Shown one piece after another: positions 51,621 through 62,064 of a DNA stretch of 64,000 bases. The stretch comes from Pseudomonadota bacterium (GTDB lineage: Bacteria; Pseudomonadota; Gammaproteobacteria; Burkholderiales; Thiobacillaceae). Position 1 is the first letter of the stretch. Each line of letters begins with the position of its first letter. The stretch is from contig JAURYL010000035.1 of NCBI GenBank assembly GCA_030653935.1, positions 1-64,000 of the forward strand, read 5' to 3'. The translations under genes were made by a program, and so were the position numbers. Below the pieces are notes generated by a model. The model made no database searches and was not told the DNA's origin. It was given only the letters and a program-made list of their open reading frames with translations.

Positions 51621-54600
51621 TTGGGATCGGCGTGGAAAGCGGGCAAAACGAAGCTCATCCGCCATTGGCGGCGGATCAAGTACCAGGGCGGCTGCGGCGC
51701 GCCGGGTAAGGACTGCAACGAGGCGCCGCCCCTGCGGGCGGAGTTGTTCAGCAGCGACCAGATGGCCCAGCACGGCATTCGTCTCGCGTCCGCCCACAGC
51801 CTGGCGGTGCGTCGGACGTCAGACCAGTTGCTGGCGCGGCTTGCGGCCAATGAAGCGGTACTGATCGAGACCTGCGACCAGTTGACGGCCGCGGTGACGG
51901 CGAAGCGCCGCATCACGCCGGCCGGGGAATGGCTGCTCGACAACTTCTATCTAGTCGAAGAGCAGATTCGCACCGCCCGGCGCCATTTGCCCAAAGACTA
52001 CAGCCAGGAATTGCCCAGCCTCGCCGGGGGCGGATCGAGCGGGCTGCCACGGGTCTACGACATCGCCCTCGAAACCATCGCCCATGGCGACGGCCGGGTG
52101 GACCCGGACAGCCTCAGCCGCTTCGTCGCGGCCTACCAGACGGTCAGCCCGCTACGCCTGGGCGAGTTGTGGGCCATTCCGATCATGCTGCGCCTGGCCC
52201 TGATCGAGAACCTGCGCCGGGTCGCGGTTCGCATCGCCGGTGGCTGGGTGGAACGGGGTCTGGCGCAGGACTGGGCGGAAAAGCTGAGTGAAGTCGCCCG
52301 CCAGGACCCGAAGAACCTGATCCTGGTCATCGCCGATCTGGCCCGCTCGCAGCCGCCCATGACCCCGCCGTTCGTCTCGGAACTGGCACGCCGCCTGCAG
52401 GGGCAAGGCCCCACCCTGGCCCTGCCGCTGACCTGGATCGAACAGCAACTGGCCGCATCGGCCTCCAGCATTGAACAGTCGGTGCGGGTTGGCAACCAGC
52501 ACCAGGCCGCCGACCAGGTTTCCATCAGCAACAGCATCGGCAGCCTGCGCTTCCTCGGCACCATGGACTGGCGCGAGTTCGTCGAATCCATGAGTCTGGT
52601 GGAACAGACCCTGCGCGGCGATCCGGTCAGCGCCTACGCCGGCATGGATTTCGCTAGCCGCGACCGCTATCGCCATGTTGTGGAACAAGTGGCAAAGGCG
52701 AGCGTTTTCACCGAGGAGGTAGTGGCCGCCCGCGCCATTGAACTGGCGCAGGCAGGGTCTGCCCTCAACGGCAGCGGTGACCGGACCGCCCATGTCGGCT
52801 ACTACCTGATCGACCGTGGCCGTACCGAACTGGAACAAACCCTGCACGCCCACCCTCCCCTGTCCGCGCGGCTGCGGCGTGGCGCCGGGCACTCGCCGCT
52901 GCCGTTGTATCTCGGCGCGATCACCTTGTTCACCGTGCTGCTGGCGGCCGGTTTCCTCGCCGAAGCGCGCGACGCGGGCATCGCGGATTGGGTGTGGTTG
53001 CCCCTGGGCCTGCTCGCCCTGGTTGCCAGCGGCCAACTCGCGTCTGCCCTGGTGAACTGGTTGACCACCCTGTTGGCGTCGCCGCATTCCCTGCCGCGCA
53101 TGGATTTCTCCAGCGGCATTCCGGCCGAGTTCAGCACCCTGGTGGTGGTACCCACCCTGCTCACCAGTCCACGCAACATCGACAGCCTGGCCGAGGCGCT
53201 GGAAGTCCGTTTCCTCGCCAATCGCGACGCCAATCTGTTTTTCGCCCTGTTGACCGATCTGCGCGATGCCGACGCGGAAACCTTGCCCGAGGATGCAGCG
53301 CTGCTGGATATGGCGCGGGCGCGCATCGAAGCCCTGAACGCGCGCTATGGCAAGGACGGGCACGACGTTTTCTTCCTGCTGCATCGTCCGCGCCTGTGGA
53401 ACCCCCATGACCGGCTGTGGATGGGTTACGAGCGCAAGCGCGGCAAGCTGGCGGATCTCAACGCCCTGCTCCACCAGGGCACACGCGACGGCTTCTCGCT
53501 GCTGGTGGGCGATACAGCGCTGTTGGCCGGGGTGAAGTACGTCATCACCCTGGACACCGACACCCAGTTGCCACGCGATGCCGCGCGCGAATTTGTCGGC
53601 GCCATGGCGCACCCGCTCAACCGCCCGCTCTATGACGCCGTCCTGGGCCGGGTAGTCGCCGGCTACGGCATCCTGCAACCGCGGGTGAGCGTGAGCCTGC
53701 CCGGCGCCAGCCTGTCGCGCTATGCCCGTCTGAACGGCGGCGAACCGGGCATCGACCCGTACACCCGTGCCGTCTCCGACGTCTACCAGGACGCCTTCGG
53801 GGAAGGTTCCTTCATCGGCAAGGGTATCTACGAAGTGGCCGTGTTCGAGCAGGCGCTGCAGGGGCGCTTCCGCGAGAACCGCATCCTCAGCCACGACTTG
53901 CTGGAAGGCTGCTACGTGCGCGCCGGGTTGTTGAGCGATGTGCAGTTGTACGAGGAATACCCGGCCCGCTATGGCGCCGACGTGAACCGCCGCTATCGCT
54001 GGATTCGCGGCGACTGGCAACTGATCGGCTGGCTGCTGCCCTGGCTGCGCGGCCCCGACGGGCGCCGGCGCGGAAACCCCTTGTCCTGGCTGGCGCGCTA
54101 TAAGTTGTTCGACAACCTGCGCCGCAGCCTGGTGCCGGCGGCCCTGACCCTGCTTCTGCTGCTGGGCTGGGCTGTGTTTTCCGCTCCATTGCTGTGGACC
54201 CTGGCGGTGCTCGGCGTGCTGCTGATTCCGCCGTTGCTGGCCAGCCTGCACGATCTGTTGCGCAAACCCGACGAGATGCGTATCAGCCAGCATCTCGCCG
54301 CCTGTGCCCACGCCACCGGCCAGCGCGGCATCCAGGCGACCCTCGCTCTGGTGACCCTGCCGCATGAGGCGAGTTACAGCCTGGATGCGATCCTGCGCAC
54401 GCTCTGGCGCCTGGCGATTTCGCGCCAGCGACTGCTGGAATGGAACCCTTCCGGCGACCAGGAACTGGCCAGTCGCGGCGATCTGGCCGCCGCCTTCCGC
54501 ACCATGGGATTCGCCCCGCTGCTGGCCGCCGTCACCACGCTCTACCTGGTGGCGACCAGCCCAGCCGTCTTGCCGATAGCCGCCCCCATTCTGCTGCTGT

Positions 54601-57600
54601 GGCTGGCTTCGCCCGCCATCGCCTGGTGGATCAGCCGGCCCCTGGCCCGACGCGAGGCCAGCCTCAGCGCCGAGCAGACCCGTTACCTCGGCCGCATCGC
54701 GCGCAAGACCTGGGCCTTCTTCGAGACCTTCGTCGGCCCGGATGACCACTGGTTGCCCCCGGACAACTATCAGGAATACCGCATCGGCGCCGTGGCGCAC
54801 CGCACCTCCCCCACCAACATGGGGCTGGCGTTGCTGGCCAACCTGTCCGCCCACGATTTCGGCTACCTGACCGCCGCGCAACTGATCGAGCGCAGCGGCC
54901 ACACCCTGGACACCATGGCGGGCCTGGTTCGCCACCGCGGCCACTTCTACAACTGGTACGACACCCAGACGCTGGCGCCGCTGCACCCGGCCTACGTTTC
55001 GACGGTGGACAGCGGCAATCTGGCGGGCCACCTCCTGACCTTGCGCCCTGGCCTGAACGCGCTGTGCGACCAGCCTATCCTGGCGCCACGCTGGCTGGAT
55101 GGCCTGGGCGATACCCTGGGAATTCTGGAGGAAAGCGCGGGCGCCCCCGTGCCCGCCCCGCTGACGCAATTCCGCCAGCAATTCGATGCGGCGAACGCGC
55201 TCAGGCCCACCACCCTCTCAGCGACCTGGCGTCTGCTCGAACAGTTGAGCCACGCCGCCGAGGCCATGCGCGAGCATCTGGAGCAGGAACCCGAGAGTCA
55301 GGCGTGCTGGTGGCTACGGGCGCTGGCGCAGCAATGCCGGGTGACCAGGGACGAACTGGTCGTTCTCACGCCCTGGCTCGAATTGCCGCCGCCCCCGGAT
55401 GGCTTGGTTCCGCCGCTCGAACTCGACGCCATCCCGACCCTGCGCGCCCTGGCCGGGCTGGCGTCAGTGCCGCTGACCGGGAGCCCCGGCGACACGCCGG
55501 CTCAGGTGGCATGGCTGGCCGAACTCGGTCGCCATATCGAACTGGGCAGCGAGCACGCCCGAGCGCGCATCGCCGCCCTCCAGCAGCTCGCCCTGCGCGC
55601 CGGTGAACTGGCGGTGATGGAATACGGCTTCCTCTACGACAAGGCCGCCCGCCTGCTGGCCATCGGCTACAACGTGGACGAGCGGCGGCGCGACGCCAGC
55701 AACTACGACCTCCTCGCCTCGGATGCGCGCCTGACCGTGTTCGTCGCCATCGCCCAGGGCCAGTTGCCGCAGGAGAGCTGGTTCGCCCTCGGGCGCCTGC
55801 TCACCAGCAGTGGCGGCGAGCCAATCCTGTTGTCCTGGAGCGGCTCCATGTTCGAGTATCTGATGCCGCAACTGGTGATGCCCAACTACGACCACACCCT
55901 GCTCGATCAGACCATGCGGGCGGCGGTGGCACGGCAGATCGAATACGGCCAGCAGTGCGGCCTGCCCTGGGGTATGTCGGAATCCGGCTACAACGCGGTG
56001 GACGTGCAACTCAACTACCAGTACCGCGCCTTCGGCGTGCCCGGCCTGGGACTGAAGCGTGGTCTCGCCGAGGATCTGGTCGTCGCCCCGTATGCCACGG
56101 TGATGGCCTTGATGGTGGCGCCGGAGGCGGCCTGCGCCAACCTGCAGCGGCTCTCGACTGCCGGTGCTGAAGGCTGGTTCGGTTTTTACGAGGCCATCGA
56201 CTACACCCCGGCGCGGCAGCGGCGCGGTGAAAACCATGCCCTGGTGCGCTCTCACATGGCCCATCACCAGGGCATGAGCCTGCTGGCCCTGGCCTGGCTG
56301 TTGCTGGACCGGCCGATGCAGAAACGCTTCGCCGCCGATCCGCTGTTGCAGGCCACCCTGTTATTGCTGCAGGAACGCATCCCCCGCGCCGCGGCGTTCT
56401 ATAACCATGGCGTCGAATTGAGCGGCGGCATGGCCGCTGTCGGCGGCCCGGAAATGCCGATCAGGGTGCTGACCCATCCCGATTCCGCGACGCCGGAAGT
56501 GCAGTTGCTCTCCAACGGCCGCTATCACGTCATGATCAGCCACGCCGGCGGCGGCTACAGCCGCTGGAGCGATCTGGCCGTGACCCGCTGGCGCGAGGAC
56601 GGCACCCGCGATGCCTGGGGCACCTTCGCCTACCTGCGCGACGTGGAAAGCGGCACCACCTGGTCCACCGCGCACCAGCCCACCCGGCACCCGGCGGCAC
56701 ACTACGAGGCGATCTTCTCGGAAGGTCGGGCGGAGTTCCGCCGCCGCGACCACGGTGAACAGTTCGATTTCGACACCCACACCGACATCGTCGTGTCCCC
56801 GGAAGATGACATCGAATTACGCCGGGTGAGCATTACCAACCGTTCCGCCACGCGCCGCACTATCGAGCTCACCAGCTACACGGAAGTGGTGCTGGCTCCG
56901 GCCGCCGCCGATACCCTGCATCCCGCGTTCAGCAACCTGTTCGTGCAGACCGAGATCGTCGCCCCGCGCCAGGCTCTGCTCTGCTCCCGCCGCCCCCGCT
57001 CCCATGACGAGGCGACACCCTGGATGTTCCATCTGCTGGCGGTGCACGACACGGACCCGGGCGAGATTTCCTACGAGACCGACCGCGCCCGCTTCCTCGG
57101 CCGCGGTCGCGATGTTTCCGCGCCCCAGGCGCTGGACCCGGACGGCGAACTGTCCGGCAGTGCCGGCTCGGTGCTGGACCCCGTGTTCGCCATCCGCTGC
57201 CGCATCACCCTGGAACCGGAGCAATCCGCCAGCATCGACCTGGTCTACGGCATCGGCGACAGCCGTTCCACAGCCCTGGCCCTGGTGGAGAAATATCAGG
57301 ACCGGCGCCTGGCCGACCGGGTCTTCGAACTGGCCTGGACCCATGCCCAGGTGGTGCTGCGCCAGATCAACGCCAGCGAGGCGGATGCCCAGCTTTATGG
57401 CCGCCTCGCCAACTCGATCATTTATGCCCATGCAAGCCTGCGTGCCGACAGCAGCACGCTGTTGCGCAACCGGCGCGGTCAGTCCGGGCTGTGGGGCTAT
57501 GCCATCTCGGGCGACCTGCCCATCGTGCTGCTGCGCATCACCGATCTGGTCAATATCGAACTGGTGCGCCAGCTCATCCAGGCCCATGCCTACTGGCGTC

Positions 57601-60344
57601 TGAAGGGGCTGGCGGTGGATCTGGTGATCTGGAACGAGGACCGCGCCGGCTACCGGCAGACGCTACAGGATCAGATTCTGGGCTTGGTGGCGGTGGGCCT
57701 GGAGACCCAGGTCATCGACCGGCCCGGCGGTATTTTCATCCGCTCGGCGGAACAGATTTCCGAGGAAGACCGCATCCTGTTCCTGACCGTCGCCCGCATC
57801 ATCTTGAGCGACGGCCGGGGAACGCTCGCGGAACAGCTCGATCGTCCAGTCACTCCGGAGCTACGGACGCCGCGCCTGGCGCCGGTCAACTCGCCACAAC
57901 CCGAACCCGCCAGCGCCTTCGCATTGCCCGAACACGAACTGATCCTCGGCAATGGCCTGGGCGGTTTCACTCCGGATGGACGCGAGTACGTCATCACCAC
58001 CACACCGGACCGACTCACCCCGGCGCCCTGGGTCAACGTGCTGGCCAACGCCCACTTCGGCAGCGTCATTTCCGAGAGCGGCCAGGCCTACACCTGGGGC
58101 GAGAACGCCCACGAATTCCGCCTCACCCCCTGGCACAACGACCCGGTTTCGGACCCGAGCGGCGAAGCCTTCTACCTGCGCGACGAGGAAACCGGCCAGT
58201 TCTGGTCGCCGACGCCGCTGCCCCGGCGCGGCGCCACGCCCTACGTCAGCCGCCACGGCTTCGGCTACAGCGTGTTCGAACATGGCGAATCCGGCATCCA
58301 GTCCGAGCTTTGGGTCTATGTGGCCGTGGATGCGGCGGTCAAGTTCTCGGTGCTGAAAGTGCGCAACACTTCCGGCCAGTCGCGGCGCCTCTCCGCCACC
58401 GGCTATGTCGAATGGGTGCTGGGCGACCTGGCGCCGAAATCCGCCATGTACCTGGTCACCGAAATCGACCCGTACAGCGGCGCCCTCTACGCGCGCAACC
58501 CTTACAACAGCGAGTTTCCCGAGCGGGTCGCCTTCTTCGACGTGGACGCCGCGCAACGCGGCAGCACCTGCGACCGCGGCGAATTCATCGGCCGCAACGG
58601 CAGTCTGGCCAACCCGGCCGCGCTGCGCCGCAGCCACCTGTCGGGCAAGTCGGGTAGTGGCCTGGACCCCTGCGCCGCACTGCAAGTGGGCTTCGACCTG
58701 GCGGATGGCGAGGAGCGCGAAATCGTCTTCCGCCTCGGCGTGGGTGGCATACCAGGAGGCGAGGATGCCAACACACTGGCGCAGCGCATGCGCGGGAGCG
58801 AAACAGCGCGCCAGGCCCTGGAAGCGGTCTGGCACTACTGGAACCACACCCTGGGCGCGGTGCAGGTGGAAACGCCGGACGTATCCCTCAACGTGCTGAG
58901 CAATGGCTGGCTCCTGTACCAGACCCTGGCCTGCCGCATGTGGGCGCGCAGTGGCTATTACCAGTCCGGCGGCGCCTTCGGCTTTCGCGACCAGTTGCAG
59001 GACGCCATGGCGCTGCTACACAGCGAACCGGCACTGCTGCGGGCGCAACTCCTGCTCAGCGCGGGGCGGCAATTCCACGAGGGCGATGTCCAGCACTGGT
59101 GGCATCCGCCCTCGGGTCGCGGCGTGCGCACCCATTGCTCCGACGACTACCTGTGGCTGGCCCTGGCCACCTGCCGCTACGTGGTGGGCAGTGGTGACAC
59201 CGGTGTTCTGGAGGAGCCGGTCCCGTTCCTGGAAGGCCGTCCCCTCGACCCCGACGACGACTCCTATTTCGACCTGCCCGGCCGCTCCGTGACGATGGAG
59301 AGCCTTTACCAGCATTGCGTAAAAGCCATCCGCCACGGCTTGCGCTACGGCGCGCACGGCCTGCCCCTGATCGGCTCCGGCGACTGGAACGACGGCATGA
59401 ACCGGGTGGGCATGGGCGGCAAGGGCGAAAGCGTGTGGCTGGGCTTCTTCCTGCATGAAGTGCTGCGCCAGTTCGCCACGTTGGCGCGGCGCCACGACGA
59501 CGCCGAGTTCGCCGACTTCTGCGGCGCGGAAGCCACGCGCCTGGGCGAGAACCTGGAACAACACGCCTGGGACGGCGCCTGGTACCGCCGCGCCTGGTTC
59601 GACGATGGCACTCCCCTGGGTTCCGCCGACAACGTCGAATGCCGAATCGACGCCATCGCGCAAAGCTGGGCGGTGCTGTCCGGGGTCGGTAGCGCCGAGC
59701 GTTGCCGCAGCGCCATGCAGTCGCTGGACGAACACCTGGTGCGACGCGACGCGGGCCTGGTCCAGTTGCTCGACCCGCCCTTCGACCAGACCGATCTGGA
59801 CCCCGGCTACATCAAGGGCTACGTCCCCGGCGTGCGGGAAAACGGCGGCCAATACACCCACGCCGCCATCTGGGCCGCCATGGCCTTCGCCGCCCAGGGC
59901 GACAGCCGCCGCGCCTGGGAACTGACCACCCTGATCAACCCCGCCAACCACGCGAAATCGCGGGAGGCCATCGCGGTTTACAAAGTGGAGCCCTATGTCA
60001 TGGCCGCCGACGTCTACGCCGTCGCCCCCCACATCGGCCGCGGCGGCTGGACCTGGTATACCGGCTCGGCGGGCTGGATGTACCGGCTGATCCTGGAATC
60101 GCTGCTGGGTTTGCGTCTGGAAATAGACCGGCTGCACATCGCGCCTTGTCTGCCCGCCGATTGGCCGGGGTTCACAGTGCACTACCGCTTCCGCGAGACC
60201 GTCTACCACATCACCGTCACCCAGCTTGGCGCGGACGCGGAAGGCGGTTTGACCGTCGATGGCATCGCGCTAGATGACAGGGTGATTCCAATGCGGGACG
60301 ACCATCTGGAACATACGGTGGCGTTGCGTATTCCGGTGGCCTGA
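51621..60344 (+). CDS. ndvB: Cyclic beta-1,2-glucan synthase (NdvB/ChvB-like: GT84 plus GH94-type domains)
   Basis: 2907 aa; glycosyltransferase YVITLDTDTQLPRDAAREFVGAMAHPLNRP; TM cluster; glucoamylase-like region; C-terminal phosphorylase-like RVGMGGKGESVWLGFFLHEVL. Start uncertain (TTG 51621 or ATG ~51762). Confidence 0.9.
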   Translation: MGSAWKAGKTKLIRHWRRIKYQGGCGAPGKDCNEAPPLRAELFSSDQMAQHGIRLASAHSLAVRRTSDQLLARLAANEAVLIETCDQLTAAVTAKRRITPAGEWLLDNFYLVEEQIRTARRHLPKDYSQELPSLAGGGSSGLPRVYDIALETIAHGDGRVDPDSLSRFVAAYQTVSPLRLGELWAIPIMLRLALIENLRRVAVRIAGGWVERGLAQDWAEKLSEVARQDPKNLILVIADLARSQPPMTPPFVSELARRLQGQGPTLALPLTWIEQQLAASASSIEQSVRVGNQHQAADQVSISNSIGSLRFLGTMDWREFVESMSLVEQTLRGDPVSAYAGMDFASRDRYRHVVEQVAKASVFTEEVVAARAIELAQAGSALNGSGDRTAHVGYYLIDRGRTELEQTLHAHPPLSARLRRGAGHSPLPLYLGAITLFTVLLAAGFLAEARDAGIADWVWLPLGLLALVASGQLASALVNWLTTLLASPHSLPRMDFSSGIPAEFSTLVVVPTLLTSPRNIDSLAEALEVRFLANRDANLFFALLTDLRDADAETLPEDAALLDMARARIEALNARYGKDGHDVFFLLHRPRLWNPHDRLWMGYERKRGKLADLNALLHQGTRDGFSLLVGDTALLAGVKYVITLDTDTQLPRDAAREFVGAMAHPLNRPLYDAVLGRVVAGYGILQPRVSVSLPGASLSRYARLNGGEPGIDPYTRAVSDVYQDAFGEGSFIGKGIYEVAVFEQALQGRFRENRILSHDLLEGCYVRAGLLSDVQLYEEYPARYGADVNRRYRWIRGDWQLIGWLLPWLRGPDGRRRGNPLSWLARYKLFDNLRRSLVPAALTLLLLLGWAVFSAPLLWTLAVLGVLLIPPLLASLHDLLRKPDEMRISQHLAACAHATGQRGIQATLALVTLPHEASYSLDAILRTLWRLAISRQRLLEWNPSGDQELASRGDLAAAFRTMGFAPLLAAVTTLYLVATSPAVLPIAAPILLLWLASPAIAWWISRPLARREASLSAEQTRYLGRIARKTWAFFETFVGPDDHWLPPDNYQEYRIGAVAHRTSPTNMGLALLANLSAHDFGYLTAAQLIERSGHTLDTMAGLVRHRGHFYNWYDTQTLAPLHPAYVSTVDSGNLAGHLLTLRPGLNALCDQPILAPRWLDGLGDTLGILEESAGAPVPAPLTQFRQQFDAANALRPTTLSATWRLLEQLSHAAEAMREHLEQEPESQACWWLRALAQQCRVTRDELVVLTPWLELPPPPDGLVPPLELDAIPTLRALAGLASVPLTGSPGDTPAQVAWLAELGRHIELGSEHARARIAALQQLALRAGELAVMEYGFLYDKAARLLAIGYNVDERRRDASNYDLLASDARLTVFVAIAQGQLPQESWFALGRLLTSSGGEPILLSWSGSMFEYLMPQLVMPNYDHTLLDQTMRAAVARQIEYGQQCGLPWGMSESGYNAVDVQLNYQYRAFGVPGLGLKRGLAEDLVVAPYATVMALMVAPEAACANLQRLSTAGAEGWFGFYEAIDYTPARQRRGENHALVRSHMAHHQGMSLLALAWLLLDRPMQKRFAADPLLQATLLLLQERIPRAAAFYNHGVELSGGMAAVGGPEMPIRVLTHPDSATPEVQLLSNGRYHVMISHAGGGYSRWSDLAVTRWREDGTRDAWGTFAYLRDVESGTTWSTAHQPTRHPAAHYEAIFSEGRAEFRRRDHGEQFDFDTHTDIVVSPEDDIELRRVSITNRSATRRTIELTSYTEVVLAPAAADTLHPAFSNLFVQTEIVAPRQALLCSRRPRSHDEATPWMFHLLAVHDTDPGEISYETDRARFLGRGRDVSAPQALDPDGELSGSAGSVLDPVFAIRCRITLEPEQSASIDLVYGIGDSRSTALALVEKYQDRRLADRVFELAWTHAQVVLRQINASEADAQLYGRLANSIIYAHASLRADSSTLLRNRRGQSGLWGYAISGDLPIVLLRITDLVNIELVRQLIQAHAYWRLKGLAVDLVIWNEDRAGYRQTLQDQILGLVAVGLETQVIDRPGGIFIRSAEQISEEDRILFLTVARIILSDGRGTLAEQLDRPVTPELRTPRLAPVNSPQPEPASAFALPEHELILGNGLGGFTPDGREYVITTTPDRLTPAPWVNVLANAHFGSVISESGQAYTWGENAHEFRLTPWHNDPVSDPSGEAFYLRDEETGQFWSPTPLPRRGATPYVSRHGFGYSVFEHGESGIQSELWVYVAVDAAVKFSVLKVRNTSGQSRRLSATGYVEWVLGDLAPKSAMYLVTEIDPYSGALYARNPYNSEFPERVAFFDVDAAQRGSTCDRGEFIGRNGSLANPAALRRSHLSGKSGSGLDPCAALQVGFDLADGEEREIVFRLGVGGIPGGEDANTLAQRMRGSETARQALEAVWHYWNHTLGAVQVETPDVSLNVLSNGWLLYQTLACRMWARSGYYQSGGAFGFRDQLQDAMALLHSEPALLRAQLLLSAGRQFHEGDVQHWWHPPSGRGVRTHCSDDYLWLALATCRYVVGSGDTGVLEEPVPFLEGRPLDPDDDSYFDLPGRSVTMESLYQHCVKAIRHGLRYGAHGLPLIGSGDWNDGMNRVGMGGKGESVWLGFFLHEVLRQFATLARRHDDAEFADFCGAEATRLGENLEQHAWDGAWYRRAWFDDGTPLGSADNVECRIDAIAQSWAVLSGVGSAERCRSAMQSLDEHLVRRDAGLVQLLDPPFDQTDLDPGYIKGYVPGVRENGGQYTHAAIWAAMAFAAQGDSRRAWELTTLINPANHAKSREAIAVYKVEPYVMAADVYAVAPHIGRGGWTWYTGSAGWMYRLILESLLGLRLEIDRLHIAPCLPADWPGFTVHYRFRETVYHITVTQLGADAEGGLTVDGIALDDRVIPMRDDHLEHTVALRIPVA

Positions 60345-60566
60345 GAGGCTGTAAAGAAATGCCGACACCCATATATGCATCAATTAGGCTGGCTTATTGT
60401 TGTTCGTCCGTGTAGGGTTCGCTTGCAGTTATTTCAAGCGTGTAGTTTCAGTTCCGTAGTCACAGCCCTAACAGGCACCGTCACTTCAGTACCCCCTACA
60501 GTCCTTGATGTCGCCGCACCCCACCGGGCGCGAGTTCGGATTTTTTTGTTTCAAAAAGGAATGTAG

Positions 60567-60770
60567 ATGCCTACCGGTACAGTTAAATGGTTCAACGACG
60601 CCAAAGGTTTTGGCTTTATCACCCCTGACGATGGCGGCGACGATCTTTTCGCCCACTTCTCCGAAATTCAGGACAGCGGTTTCAAATCGCTCAAAGAAGC
60701 ACAACATGTTTCTTATGAAGTCAAGGCCGGTCCCAAGGGCAAGCAGGCCGCTTCCATCAAACCTGCGTAA
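60567..60770 (+). CDS. Cold-shock protein (CspA family)
   Basis: [35 protein letters not shown]. Confidence 0.97.
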   Translation: MPTGTVKWFNDAKGFGFITPDDGGDDLFAHFSEIQDSGFKSLKEAQHVSYEVKAGPKGKQAASIKPA

Positions 60771-60826
60771 CAGCCTCACCCGTGGCGGAGCCCAGTAATA
60801 ATGGGCTCATCCCGGGCAAGGCATAA

Positions 60827-60860
60827 AAGGGCTGAATCTGCGTGATTCGGCCCTTTTTTC
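60827..60860 (+). terminator. Rho-independent terminator downstream of the csp gene
   Basis: AAGGGCTGAATC-TGCGT-GATTCGGCCCTTTTTT stem followed by T-run. Confidence 0.9.
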
Positions 60861-60974
60861 GTGTGGGGCACTCATCGCCCCTAACCACCCCGATTGCGGT
60901 ACCTTGTAACCCGTCCAGTCAGAATCCAGGGGACGATCAATTCGAAACAAATAGGAACGGGAGGGCGGATCGTC

Positions 60975-61922
60975 ATGCACCCATCGTGGAAAGACAGCAT
61001 CTATCTGCAACGAGAGCAACTTGCGCATCTGCTGCGAGAACCCCTCGCGCGCCTTGCCGATCAATGCGCTCCGGCGTGGGGCGGACGTGACCAGTTGAAC
61101 AAGGTGCTCATGGAAGGCTTCGCCGGCATCCCGCACTGCGCTTCCTTGTACCTCCTCGGGCCTGATGGCACGCAGATATCAGACAGCATGGAGCCGGCGG
61201 GACTGACGTCGGAACACTTCGGATTCGACCGCTCGCAGCGACCCTATATGAAGGAACCGGTGCCGAGCTGGGGCTTCCTGTTGTCGGATGCCTACATCAG
61301 TCTCAACCAACTGCGCCCGTCGCTGACTGCCTTGCAGAGAGTCCAAGGGGATTCTGGCGTACTGGGTTATCTCGGCGCCGATTTCGATCTGCGCAATTTG
61401 CCGGTGACCGCGGAGCTTTACGAAGAACCCCATGACTGGCGCCAGGTGAAGGGTGACCCAGCCATTCGTGGCGGCGTCATGTATCAATGCCGCGTCGAAA
61501 GCTGGATGGACCAGAACCTGGAGCAGGCGTTATCCATCCTTGAGGAACTGCTGACCAACAGGGGGGTGTTCCAGTGCCTGATCCACTTCTCCAGCAGCCA
61601 GTTCACGATATGGACCGGCAGTGATCCATTCCGCTACCGCATTCTTGACCAGGATGCCTTGGGTGACACCGATATCTGCCTGGTGTATCCAATGCAACCT
61701 TACCCGCCCGCCGCCGCGATGCCATTGCAAGATGTCTCCCGCATTCTCGACACCCTGAGAGCGCTGCGGATGGCCGACGAAAACATCTACCTGCGCATGG
61801 CCTCGATCAATATCTACAACGGGATGATCAGCCTGACCTTCTCCTGCGACGGTACGCACTACATGCGTTACGACGAATTCCTCGGCAAGAACATTTCATT
61901 CTGGTTCGGCACTGCGGCGTGA
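60975..61922 (+). CDS. PDC/Cache-like sensor-domain protein without obvious TM
   Basis: CASLYLLGPDGTQISDSMEPAGLTSEHFGFDRSQRPYMKE...LGYLGADFDLRNLP resembles PDC sensor domains. Confidence 0.6.
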   Translation: MHPSWKDSIYLQREQLAHLLREPLARLADQCAPAWGGRDQLNKVLMEGFAGIPHCASLYLLGPDGTQISDSMEPAGLTSEHFGFDRSQRPYMKEPVPSWGFLLSDAYISLNQLRPSLTALQRVQGDSGVLGYLGADFDLRNLPVTAELYEEPHDWRQVKGDPAIRGGVMYQCRVESWMDQNLEQALSILEELLTNRGVFQCLIHFSSSQFTIWTGSDPFRYRILDQDALGDTDICLVYPMQPYPPAAAMPLQDVSRILDTLRALRMADENIYLRMASINIYNGMISLTFSCDGTHYMRYDEFLGKNISFWFGTAA

Positions 61923-62064
61923 GCTAACCCGCTTTTTTCCAGGTAGGTAGCTGTGTGGCATGCCGGCTTGCCGTGGTTACGCCGCCTGTGTGCCCACCGA
62001 GGCGCGGAATTCGACCGACCTCCTTATCTCGCGGCTGAATTCCCCGACGTCAGAGGCGTTGTCG

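Noticed and set aside
52152-55181. Long minus-strand ORF (1009 aa) opposite the cyclic glucan synthase
   Set aside because: Antisense shadow ORF of a GC-rich gene; Gln/Arg/His-rich translation without domain motifs, while the plus strand is clearly coding.
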